Shown: positions 1 to 5,872, counted from the first letter of the stretch. The stretch is 5,872 nt of DNA from an uncultured Saprospiraceae bacterium (GCA_937921525.1 CAKZUM010000328.1:1-5872); one strand, 5' to 3'. The notes: generated from the letters alone by a model not told the origin. Numbers and translations are program-made.

Positions 1-12
1 TCCTCATTTCTC

Positions 13-57
13 CTTAAAAAATACTTCCGTAGCTAGGCTATGCAAGGATTTTTTAAG
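13..57. terminator. Bidirectional terminator-like hairpin
   Basis: Two 20-base arms (13-32 and 38-57) are complementary at 17 of 20 positions around a 5-base loop (CTAGG). The inner stem CTTCCGTAG / CTATGCAAG contains one mismatch and one G-T wobble. The outer part pairs a run of A with a run of T (T6 at 49-54), so a transcript from either strand would end its stem with a U-run. This suits a terminator for a gene to the left of the window or one reading leftward. The gene it serves cannot be seen. Confidence 0.5.
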
Positions 58-107
58 AAAAACTGAGAACAAAATCTCCTCGTCCAGATGACCAACTTAT
101 TATTTCG

Positions 108-124
108 TCGTTACTAAGTAACGA
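108..124. repeat. 17-base perfect palindrome TCGTTACT-A-AGTAACGA
   Basis: Eight bases on each side of a central A are exact reverse complements. The same word in shortened form (TCGTTACTTACGA, 3356-3368) lies inside the foldback element upstream of the DUF5682 gene, and related TTTCGT...ACGAAA arms form the core of the element at 4290-4335. It could be an operator, a small stem or a remnant of the same repeat family. The sequence alone does not decide. Confidence 0.4.
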
Positions 125-331
125 TGCAATTTAAGAAATTCCAATGAAAGCTACACCTTATTTCTATTATCTGGATAGCTTTTTGTTACATAAAACATTA
201 ACTAAATACTTTATTTTAAATGTTTGGCCTCAAAATCAAGCAGATCAAAACCTAATTCTAATAAGGTTAAAGGAAGGTAAAATTCCTACTTTTTATAGCC
301 CTGACAGAATTAACAATTTCAATTTTTACTT

Positions 332-943
332 ATGGCAAATTTAATGGACCTAATCAAAGGACAACTTACAGACAGCGTAATGGATCAAATTAGCGGCAAA
401 TTAGGAGCTGATCGTCAGCAAACTGATGTCGCTACAGATAATATTTTAGCTACTCTAATTGAAGGTTTAGCTAAAAACACACAGGATGAAAAAAGTGCAG
501 CAGGTTTAGCCAATGCACTAGAAAAAGACCACGATGGTAGTCTTTTAGATAATCTACATGATTTAATTGATGGAAGAGCACAGCAAACAAATCCTAGAGC
601 AGCGAACGGTGCGGGTATATTGAAGCACATTTTGGGTGGCAACCAATCAAATATGGTTGATGTTATAAGTGGTTTAAGTGGCTTAGGTGCTGGAAAGACA
701 GGAAACTTAATGACTATGTTGGCGCCTATCGTTTTACAAATGTTGGGCAAGCAAAAGCGTCAACAAAATTTAGATACAGGTGGCTTGGCTAATATTTTAG
801 CAGGCACCTTAAATCAAACTCGTCAAACTCAAGGTGGTGCAAGCGGTGGCTTATTAAAAAGCTTGTTAGATAGAAACGGTGATGGTAGTATTGTGGATGA
901 TGTAGCGGGTATGGTAATTGGAAAATTATTTGGCCGTAAGTAA
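332..943 (+). CDS. DUF937 (YidB-like) domain protein
   Basis: A 203-residue soluble protein of unknown function. It resembles the bacterial DUF937 family: N-terminal MANLMDLIKGQL, a central GILKHILGG segment (residues 95-103), and TMLAPIVLQMLGKQ (128-141), followed by a Gly/Gln-rich linker. The C-terminal LLDRNGDGSIVDD (178-190) looks like a degenerate EF-hand or dockerin calcium loop, with Asp/Asn at 180, 182 and 184 but no acidic residue at loop position 12. A shorter copy, DHDGSLLDNL, occurs at 66-75, so the protein has two DGS-[LI]-[LV]-D units. There is no signal peptide or membrane segment. Start: ATG at 332; ATG at 344 (Met5) is also possible, and neither has a Shine-Dalgarno sequence, as is usual in Bacteroidota. 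It converges with the DUF5682 gene and ends 77 bases before that gene's stop, with a terminator-like stem between. Family assignment is by recognition; the function is unknown. Confidence 0.75.
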   Translation: MANLMDLIKGQLTDSVMDQISGKLGADRQQTDVATDNILATLIEGLAKNTQDEKSAAGLANALEKDHDGSLLDNLHDLIDGRAQQTNPRAANGAGILKHILGGNQSNMVDVISGLSGLGAGKTGNLMTMLAPIVLQMLGKQKRQQNLDTGGLANILAGTLNQTRQTQGGASGGLLKSLLDRNGDGSIVDDVAGMVIGKLFGRK

Positions 944-978
944 GAATCGGAAACACTAAGCTTTTAGCTGTTGACGGT

Positions 979-1057
979 AATGAACACAGAGGCACAGAGC
1001 ATACTGAGTTAGATGAAAATTTACTCCGTGTGCTCCGTGACTTTGTGTTCATTTTTT
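979..1057 (+). terminator. Long imperfect stem-loop with T-run, overlapping the DUF5682 3' end
   Basis: Arms at 979-1009 and 1023-1053 match in inverted orientation at 26 of 31 positions with a 13-base loop. The right arm runs into T6 (1052-1057), so in the plus-strand transcript this is a stem followed by U residues, a plausible terminator for the DUF937-type gene. Two of the five mismatches become G-U pairs in that RNA. The arms are made of CACAGAG/CACGGAG-like words, a style typical of dispersed palindromic repeats. The minus-strand exit lacks a T-run, so termination of the DUF5682 transcript is less clear. The right arm is also coding sequence on the minus strand. Confidence 0.55.
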
Positions 1058-3291
1058 ATGCCTAGTATTGTCTCTAAAGTCGGTATCAATTTTTCTACTC
1101 TCTCTTCATTAAGCTCCGTTTCTCTCTTCTTAGTTTCTTTTATTGTTCGCTTGCCTTGTTTAGCTAATTGTAACATCTTTTCCCGTTCTGGACCAGAAAA
1201 ATTAGAGAAGGTCCTTCGTAGGATTGGGAGTATTTCCATTAGGCGTTCCTCATTCAAATCAGCTACCCATTGATCTAAAATGGACCATAGTATTTCATTG
1301 TAAATCAATAGAAGACCGCTTCCATGTAAGAAGCCTTCAATCCATTGAGCGCTATATATTGGTGGGTGGCCTTTAGATAATGCCAACATCATATTCGTGG
1401 TAGTATCCTCTACAGGAAGTATTTCTTTATCAAATAATATTCTGGTACACAGACCCGAAAGCATTCCATTAACCCCTTTCGCTATTTGTCCAATTGCTAG
1501 ATACCATTGTCTAATATAGTTTGGAATATTTAGGGTATGTATGGAGCGATTGACAGCAATCAATCTTTTAAAAACTTCATTGGTAGCGTCCCCATCTAAG
1601 GACTTACAGCTATTAGACAACCCAATACATATCCGTGGAATAATTTGGTCAATAACAGATTGGACCGCTACTGTATTAAAGTTCCTAGAACTCCCATATC
1701 GAATAATATTCACCAAAGAGGGCAGCGCATCCATTAGATTAAATACATCCCTAGTAATCGCTGACAGGTCACTGAGTTGTTGGGTTAAAGCAATGATAAC
1801 TTCTTTTAAATCTGCGTGTAATGCCTGCTCTATTAAGCCCGTTAACTGAGCTAAATTTTCTTGCTTTTCTTTTGAGGAAAGGATATAGTTCGTAGCCGCC
1901 TCATATACCGTACTCCCCCACATACCTGCCTCTATAACGCGAATCGCAAAATCTGGTTCCCACTCCAAATGCCAATGTTCTTTGAAACTTCCTTTGCTAT
2001 ATTTAGAGCCTTCCACTACCGTCCCCCAAGGAATATCCAATATGTTTAAACGATGTAATAAATGGCTGGCTAGTAAATTAGTTGGTGTTCTAAGATCTAA
2101 CGCTTTCTCAATTTTATCTACCGCTTCATAGGCTTTTGTCAAGCGAGCAGATTTTATATTCTTTATTAAATCTTGTTGCAATGGAACAACTGGAATCGTA
2201 TCAGGCACTTCTCCCATCCGATTACCAATAATCAATTGCTGCTCGATCAAATCTAAAGGTGCGGTATATCCACCACAAAAAACAGATACAGCTGCTTCCG
2301 ATAATTCTTGAATACCAGGGACAGCAAGAGATCGAATCATTGCCAAAGAATTAGCTAATCGAACAGCTTCAATAACATGAGCAGAGGAGGCTTCTAAATC
2401 TTCTTTTCTAAATAATTTTGCTACTCTGGTCATCCAATGAATTACCACGTCCTTTGGGTGGTCATATAATAATTGATACCAAGCAGGGGAGACCACACCT
2501 GCTCCATAGCCACTCATTTTGGATAAGCGTTTGTAAGACCATGGTACCCAAGTAGCTTTCGCTTTTGACTTTTTAACACCTTTTAAAAATTGATTATCAT
2601 GTGTTGATTTATAGCTTTGCCAGTTATTCAACACAGGGGCGTGCCATGCGCCACAGACTACTGCAATTTTAGTAAAGCCTTTCTTCACAGCTACCCTAAT
2701 CACCTTCCGCATATAGGCTTCACGCTGTAATTCCCTATAAGATGGTTGTTTGGCAGCCGCACGTAGTTCTGTCATCAACTGCAAGATCGTTTCAAAAATA
2801 GCAATTGGATTTTCAGGATTTTCAAACATCACCTCCCACCAGCGTTCGCTATCTTCGTAGCCTGCCAGTTTCGCAATTTCCCCAAATGGGTCTTTGTAGA
2901 TAGTCGTATCTAAGTCTGGTGTGCCTGCTAATTGAAAATCTATCGCTTGCTGCTGTTCTTGTTGAGCAGTTGTATCTAGAGTAAAGGCATAGGTGCGTGG
3001 CAAGTCCATAAATTCGACAGGAATATCTTGCGCTAAACCATATTTTAGAGCTTGCCATTCTGGAGAGAAGTGGGCAAAAGGAAAGTAAGCTGCTTGTTTT
3101 AAATTGGAAGGATTATAGACCAATAAAGCTACTGGTGGGACTAAATCTGGATTGGCAATATATTCTATCGCATCATTTGCATCAGGTGGCCCTTCTATTA
3201 ATAGGCAATCTGGTTGCAGATCTGATAAGGCGGTCATCAAACTCTTGGTAGAGCCTGGGCCATGATGTCTAATGCCGAATACGTGTACCAT
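1021..3291 (-). CDS. DUF5682 family protein with possible Tiki/TraB-like N-terminal domain
   Basis: A 756-residue protein, near-complete by comparison with what I recall of the family, with no signal peptide or membrane segment, so probably cytosolic. The N-terminus has the family hallmarks FGIRHHGPGS (5-14), IEGPPDA (32-38), PPVALLVYN (52-60), AAYFPFAHFSPEWQA (67-81) and FMDLP (94-98). KIAVVCGAWHAPVL (208-221) follows a predicted strand. G6-x-x-H9, E33 and G214-x-x-H217 resemble the two GxxH motifs and acidic residue of Tiki/TraB/EreA/ChaN-type hydrolases; that is inference. The C-terminal half (about 290-715) is helix-rich with no recognised catalytic motif. Residues 747-756 are encoded by a repeat arm and are probably not part of the ancestral protein. 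Start: ATG at 3291, preceded by CTCTAAATAA with no Shine-Dalgarno. The family is usually encoded with MoxR AAA ATPase, VWA, SWIM zinc-finger and DUF5691 genes; none lie within this window. Biochemical function is unknown. Confidence 0.8.
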   Translation of the reverse strand: MVHVFGIRHHGPGSTKSLMTALSDLQPDCLLIEGPPDANDAIEYIANPDLVPPVALLVYNPSNLKQAAYFPFAHFSPEWQALKYGLAQDIPVEFMDLPRTYAFTLDTTAQQEQQQAIDFQLAGTPDLDTTIYKDPFGEIAKLAGYEDSERWWEVMFENPENPIAIFETILQLMTELRAAAKQPSYRELQREAYMRKVIRVAVKKGFTKIAVVCGAWHAPVLNNWQSYKSTHDNQFLKGVKKSKAKATWVPWSYKRLSKMSGYGAGVVSPAWYQLLYDHPKDVVIHWMTRVAKLFRKEDLEASSAHVIEAVRLANSLAMIRSLAVPGIQELSEAAVSVFCGGYTAPLDLIEQQLIIGNRMGEVPDTIPVVPLQQDLIKNIKSARLTKAYEAVDKIEKALDLRTPTNLLASHLLHRLNILDIPWGTVVEGSKYSKGSFKEHWHLEWEPDFAIRVIEAGMWGSTVYEAATNYILSSKEKQENLAQLTGLIEQALHADLKEVIIALTQQLSDLSAITRDVFNLMDALPSLVNIIRYGSSRNFNTVAVQSVIDQIIPRICIGLSNSCKSLDGDATNEVFKRLIAVNRSIHTLNIPNYIRQWYLAIGQIAKGVNGMLSGLCTRILFDKEILPVEDTTTNMMLALSKGHPPIYSAQWIEGFLHGSGLLLIYNEILWSILDQWVADLNEERLMEILPILRRTFSNFSGPEREKMLQLAKQGKRTIKETKKRETELNEERVEKLIPTLETILGIKNEHKVTEHTE

Positions 3292-3298
3292 TTATTTA

Positions 3299-3611
3299 GA
3301 GTAGAGAAGCGAGAGTAGAGAATAGAGATTAGGTTCGTTTGCAAAGAAGGAAATTTCGTTACTTACGACTGAGTTCGATCTGGGATCGTCGAGGTTTGTA
3401 AACATATTCGTCAGGTTAAGAGACGAACTCTTAGTAGCAGACACTTAGAAAGTGGCTGATACTTGGGGTCTACAAAAAGGTGTCAGCCATTTTTAAAATG
3501 TCTGCCACCAACAATTCGTCGTCAGTGACCTAGACAATCTATTCCAAAAAAATAAATTGAGTCGTTTGCAAACGAATTCAGTCTCTATTCTCTGCTCTCT
3601 ACTCTCGATTC
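3299..3611. repeat. Foldback element A filling the DUF4920-DUF5682 gap
   Basis: The whole gap is an imperfect inverted repeat. Near the ends, 3311-3345 and the reverse complement of 3565-3599 match at 30 of 35 positions. They share GAGAATAGAGA and TTCGTTTGCAAA. The outermost parts are 7-base units close to GARNAGA: 3299-3333 on plus and 3577-3611 on minus, five each. Inward pairs include ACGACT near both ends and ATCGTCGAGGT against ATTGTCTAGGT. The middle is a pair of hairpins (3434-3508). One tract starts 8 bases from the DUF5682 start codon and the other overlaps the DUF4920 stop codon (TAG, 3611-3613). It has no ORF for a transposase. It could be a MITE-like element, a dispersed extragenic repeat, or a structured 5' leader of the DUF5682 mRNA. 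Confidence 0.65.
3434..3508. repeat. Paired hairpins at the centre of element A
   Basis: Two 31-base segments, 3434-3464 and 3478-3508, are inverted copies with 25 matches out of 31. Each is itself nearly self-complementary: CAGACACTT/AAGTGGCTG around AGA at 3438-3458, and CAGCCATTTT/AAAATGTCTG around a single T at 3484-3504, with one mismatch each. The region could therefore fold as two small hairpins or as one long one with a 13-base loop (3465-3477). Several differences between the copies are C/T or G/A changes that keep G-U pairing in RNA. No T-run follows either hairpin, so a simple terminator is not favoured. Confidence 0.6.
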
Positions 3612-4108
3612 TAATTTAAAAGCAACACCCCAGAAGCCATAAATTTCAGCTCTTCTTTCGGCTCTGTAATCAATGCTATTTCTTCGGCAGATTTCCCCTC
3701 ATCTTCTGCATAATGTCGCAGTTCATCTACGGGCGTAACCTCCTTAAAAGCATAGCCATCCATAATTACCTTTTTTCCAGAAATATCTTTAGGCATGAAA
3801 AATCCATAGTCTTTAAACTTAACAAACATTGCTGGCTGGTCGGGTTTTTCAGAAACAATATTCATCCAACATCCTTTTGCTTGACAGACACCTTCTACCG
3901 TACCCACCACTTTTGTTCTTAAAGAATCTGTACTCGCTATTTTGGTCAATAGATCATCATAAGCGATGACATTTTTTTGATCAATTTTTTCACCAAAAGA
4001 AACCACTTTAGCTACACCGTCTTCTGCTTCTACAATTTCTCCTTTTGGAGCAGTATTACAAGCAGCAAAAAACAAGGCAATACAACTGATAATAATTATT
4101 CGTAACAT
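3611..4108 (-). CDS. DUF4920 domain lipoprotein
   Basis: A 165-residue protein with a lipoprotein signal: MLRIIIISCIALFFAAC, the lipobox FAAC ending at Cys17, the predicted lipidated residue. The mature protein should be membrane-anchored on the periplasmic or outer side. The body matches the DUF4920 family as I know it: VGTVEGVCQAKGCWMNIVSE (68-87), MFVKFKDYGFFMPKDISGK (94-112), VIMDGYAF (114-121) and the C-terminal ITEPKEELKFMASGVLLL (147-164). The Cys75-x4-Cys80-Trp segment is the only cysteine pair in the mature part after Cys17 and could bind metal or form a disulfide; this is inference, as the family function is unknown to me. Start: ATG at 4108, directly ahead of the signal sequence. 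A well-formed Bacteroidota promoter lies about 50 bases upstream. The stop codon TAG overlaps the first 7-base unit of foldback element A. Confidence 0.85.
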   Translation of the reverse strand: MLRIIIISCIALFFAACNTAPKGEIVEAEDGVAKVVSFGEKIDQKNVIAYDDLLTKIASTDSLRTKVVGTVEGVCQAKGCWMNIVSEKPDQPAMFVKFKDYGFFMPKDISGKKVIMDGYAFKEVTPVDELRHYAEDEGKSAEEIALITEPKEELKFMASGVLLLN

Positions 4109-4157
4109 AGATAGGATATTAGACTTGTCTAAGAAGTTGTTTCAAAATGTATTCTTT

Positions 4158-4188
4158 CAAAGATAGGGAAAGCAGCTATGGAATTCAA
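4158..4188 (-). promoter_or_regulatory. Bacteroidota-type promoter for the DUF4920 gene
   Basis: On the minus strand TTG (4188-4186) is followed by a 20-base spacer and TATCTTTG (4165-4158), an exact match to the TAnnTTTG -7 element with a TTG -33 element at accepted spacing. Transcription would begin near 4150 and leave a leader of roughly 40 bases before the ATG at 4108. A second, poorer word (TACATTTT) lies just downstream. The promoter implies that the lipoprotein gene is transcribed independently of gldE. Confidence 0.55.
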
Positions 4189-4223
4189 GTTTCCAATCGC
4201 ATTACACTACTAGACATTGTTTA

Positions 4224-4272
4224 GAACAGAGAACAGAGAACAGAGAACAGAGAGCAGAGATGAGAGAGTAGA
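4224..4272. repeat. Tandem 7-base repeat, GAACAGA-type, seven units
   Basis: Seven consecutive 7-base units: GAACAGA four times, then GAGCAGA, GATGAGA and GAGTAGA, with the pattern fading at GACGTGT (4273-4279). The identical leading copies suggest recent slippage or expansion, while the inner copies are diverged. This tract is the left end of foldback element B. The same unit type forms both ends of element A. Confidence 0.75.
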
Positions 4273-4342
4273 GACGTGTTTCGTCTAAAGAAGCAATGAA
4301 ATTTCGTCAATTTTATACGAAATTCATCTCGCTTCTCTGTTC
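4224..4342. repeat. Foldback element B between gldE and the DUF4920 gene
   Basis: The left end is the 7-base tandem tract (4224-4272). The right end on the minus strand reads GAACAGA, GAAGCGA, GATGAAT (4342-4322), the same units inverted. Between them is a stem: GAAGC (4290-4294) with GCTTC (4331-4335), and ATGAAATTTCGT (4296-4307) with ACGAAATTCAT (4317-4327). Words are shared with element A: GAGAGTAGAGA, AAAGAAG and AAATTTCGT occur in the same order at 3311-3359. It lies downstream of the gldE stop codon and upstream of the DUF4920 promoter, so it might act as a 3' structure for gldE, although no clear T-run follows on the minus strand. Confidence 0.6.
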
Positions 4343-4371
4343 TTTAAAACGTCCAGTGGGGTGCAATCACA

Positions 4372-5784
4372 TCAAAATTTAGGTAGGGTTAATTGTACTT
4401 GCTCTATTCGTTTCTTATTGACCGCCTTGACTTTAAATGTACAGCTATCGGTCAGTATTTCCATTCCTTTTTTAGGGAAACGACCTCTTATTTCTAAAAT
4501 AAGCCCAGCCAAAGAATCGGCATCTCCTCGATATTCGTCAAATACATTCGTATCTAAACCCACTACTCTACAGGCGTCATTCAATAAAGTCTTACCATCG
4601 AAAACATAATTGTAATCATCAATTTTTTCATACTCGATTTGTTGGTCGTCAAATTCATCTCGTATTTCTCCAATTATTTCTTCCATTACATCTTCTAGGG
4701 TAACGATACCCGCCGTACCACCATATTCGTCCACCACGATTGCCATGTGCATACGGCGTGCTTGAAATTCTTTTAATAAGTCATCAATTTTTTTGGCTTC
4801 AGGTACATACAGCATTTCTGTTCTCAATAATTGCTGCCATTCAAAATTATCTTTTTCTTGTAAATGACCTAACAAATCTTTAGCATATAAAATACCTGTA
4901 ATATGGTCCAAGTCTTCGGTATAAACAGGTATTCTAGAATAGTTAGAATTAACAACAACTTTAAGCGTCTTTTTATAATTTGTATTAAAATCTAAGGCTA
5001 ATACATCCACTCTTGCCTTCATAATTTGCTTTACAGATACATCTCCAAAGTGAATGATACTTTTCAGAATATCCATTTCTCCCTCAGCATGAAGTCCATC
5101 TGTTACTGTCAAATTGATAGCTTCGTCTATATCTGTTTTACTAGCTACATTCGTAACATATCTGCGTTCCAGTCGCTTTTCCAAGCCATCACTCCAATTG
5201 ACCAAAATCTTACTGATCGGAAAAAATACTTTTCTCAATATCCCCAGAGGAGTAGCCATTAACCGAGCTAACCAAACATTATTCAATTTGGCGTACACCT
5301 TAGGGGCTACCTCTCCAAATAAAACCAAACAGAAGGTGACAGCGACCACTGTTATCAACAAATTAATTAACTGCCCAAGAGAGTAAATGGTAGTAGGTAG
5401 GAAAGAAAAAGAACTCAAAATCTGCGCGGCCCATCCTTCACAAATTTCCGAAGTGAAGATATTTCGCAAAGCAAAATCAGAAATAATAACAATCGCAATA
5501 TTGATAAAATTATTACTGATTAATATGGTTGCTAGTAAAGTACGAGGTGTTTCTAAAAGGTTAGTTATTTTTTTAGAATTTTCAGATTGTTCGCTTTTAA
5601 GGGTGTCTAGGTCATTAGGAGACAAGGAAAAATAAGCGACCTCAGAGCTAGATATGAAGGCAGAACAAAGCAACAGGAATAGTACTAGACCACCTGCAAT
5701 TGCAATGCTTAAATTTGAAACAGTTAAAAAAAGAAAGGAGAAAAGCATTAATCCAAAATCGATAAAGGCTAGCTCAGCTTCCAA
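4372..5784 (-). CDS. gldE: GldE-like CNNM/CBS-pair membrane protein
   Basis: A 470-residue inner-membrane protein of the CNNM (DUF21) plus CBS plus CorC/HlyC type. Hydrophobic segments lie at about 13-47, 83-103 and 134-156, and SAFISSSEVAYFSLS (41-55) and FGEVAPKVYA (156-165) are the usual DUF21 signatures. A CBS pair spans roughly 250-375, with MKARVDV (255-261), SRIPVY (283-288) and VDEYGGTAGIVTLEDVMEEI (351-370). The C-terminal CorC_HlyC domain is at about 390-465. Relatives transport or sense divalent cations. In Flavobacteriia GldE is linked to gliding motility through genetic interaction with other gld genes. A generic hemolysin/CorC paralogue is the alternative; the N-terminal layout and length favour GldE. 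There is no ATG at the given start: TTG at 5784 gives MEAE, which resembles what I recall of GldE N-termini. The first in-frame ATG (5748) would remove 12 residues. gldD, a frequent neighbour, is not downstream. Confidence 0.75.
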   Translation of the reverse strand: MEAELAFIDFGLMLFSFLFLTVSNLSIAIAGGLVLFLLLCSAFISSSEVAYFSLSPNDLDTLKSEQSENSKKITNLLETPRTLLATILISNNFINIAIVIISDFALRNIFTSEICEGWAAQILSSFSFLPTTIYSLGQLINLLITVVAVTFCLVLFGEVAPKVYAKLNNVWLARLMATPLGILRKVFFPISKILVNWSDGLEKRLERRYVTNVASKTDIDEAINLTVTDGLHAEGEMDILKSIIHFGDVSVKQIMKARVDVLALDFNTNYKKTLKVVVNSNYSRIPVYTEDLDHITGILYAKDLLGHLQEKDNFEWQQLLRTEMLYVPEAKKIDDLLKEFQARRMHMAIVVDEYGGTAGIVTLEDVMEEIIGEIRDEFDDQQIEYEKIDDYNYVFDGKTLLNDACRVVGLDTNVFDEYRGDADSLAGLILEIRGRFPKKGMEILTDSCTFKVKAVNKKRIEQVQLTLPKF

Positions 5785-5836
5785 ATAGTTTTTGTGTTAG
5801 TTGAAATAAAGGCATTGAATAATAAAATGCTCATAA

Positions 5837-5844
5837 AAAAGGTA
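5837..5844 (-). promoter_or_regulatory. Possible -7 element upstream of gldE
   Basis: TACCTTTT on the minus strand matches seven of eight positions of TAnnTTTG. Transcription would start near 5830, about 45 bases before the TTG start of gldE. Only 28 bases remain upstream in the window and no clear TTG element is seen at the right distance, so this is weak. Confidence 0.25.
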
Positions 5845-5872
5845 TTTTATTTCAGTGCTTTGTAACTATTCA

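Larger units (their letters stand above)
1..331. other. Non-coding leader region, no convincing gene
   Basis: This stretch precedes the DUF937-type gene. It contains a terminator-like hairpin at 13-57 and a short palindrome at 108-124, listed separately. From about 145 to 331 the sequence is strongly AT-rich and I see no conserved protein, RNA gene or strong promoter. A weak TAnnTTTG-like word (TAGCTTTT, 176-183) lacks a good upstream TTG element. The only open frame of any length (144-344) gives an aromatic-rich 66-residue peptide that I do not believe. Confidence 0.5.

Noticed and set aside
144..344. 66-residue plus-strand ORF ahead of the DUF937-type gene
   Set aside because: Composition is aromatic- and Asn/Ile-rich as expected of AT-rich non-coding DNA, no recognisable family, and it overlaps the true gene start by 13 bases.
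415..750. 111-residue minus-strand ORF inside the DUF937-type gene
   Set aside because: Antisense shadow of a recognisable gene, with no family resemblance.
3292..3610. Strong promoter for DUF5682 within element A
   Set aside because: TATGTTTA and other near matches to TAnnTTTG occur on the minus strand, but none has a convincing TTG element at 17-23 bases, so I did not call one.
3299..3611. Insertion sequence with transposase
   Set aside because: Inverted ends are present but there is no ORF of useful length inside and no clear target-site duplication could be identified by eye.
4224..4272. CRISPR array
   Set aside because: The repeats are 7 bases long, directly abutting and without spacers.
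5026..5635. Several plus-strand ORFs opposite gldE
   Set aside because: They overlap each other and lie fully antisense to a well-supported membrane protein; none resembles a known protein.

Overview
The window reads as ordinary chromosome of an AT-rich Bacteroidota bacterium, perhaps of the Saprospiria side (the class is a guess). Support for the phylum: a CNNM/CBS protein of the GldE type, a DUF4920 lipoprotein, start codons without purine-rich Shine-Dalgarno sequences, and one good match to the Bacteroidota promoter pattern (TTG, 20-base spacer, TATCTTTG).

Layout. 1-331 has no convincing gene; it holds a terminator-like hairpin (13-57) and a 17-base palindrome (108-124). A DUF937-type protein lies on the plus strand (332-943). 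It converges with a long minus-strand gene of the DUF5682 family (1021-3291), and the gap is a stem-loop whose right arm also encodes the last ten residues of the DUF5682 protein. Next, all on the minus strand, come a 320-base gap filled by an imperfect foldback element, a DUF4920 lipoprotein gene (3611-4108), a 263-base gap with a promoter and a second foldback element, and a gldE-like membrane protein gene (4372-5784).

The genes do not form one obvious pathway. GldE and the DUF4920 protein are both envelope proteins. DUF5682 is, from general knowledge, usually encoded beside MoxR-type AAA ATPase and VWA genes, and none are seen here. Its N-terminal part carries two GxxH motifs and a glutamate in an arrangement like the Tiki/TraB/EreA/ChaN hydrolase superfamily.

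The most unusual content is between the genes. Two foldback elements (about 3299-3611 and 4224-4342) have ends built of degenerate 7-base units close to GARNAGA, running inward from both sides, and share TTTCGT/ACGA palindromic words inside. They look like members of one dispersed repeat family, possibly mobile or RNA-forming. No complete defence system, CRISPR array, RNA gene or transposase gene is visible.
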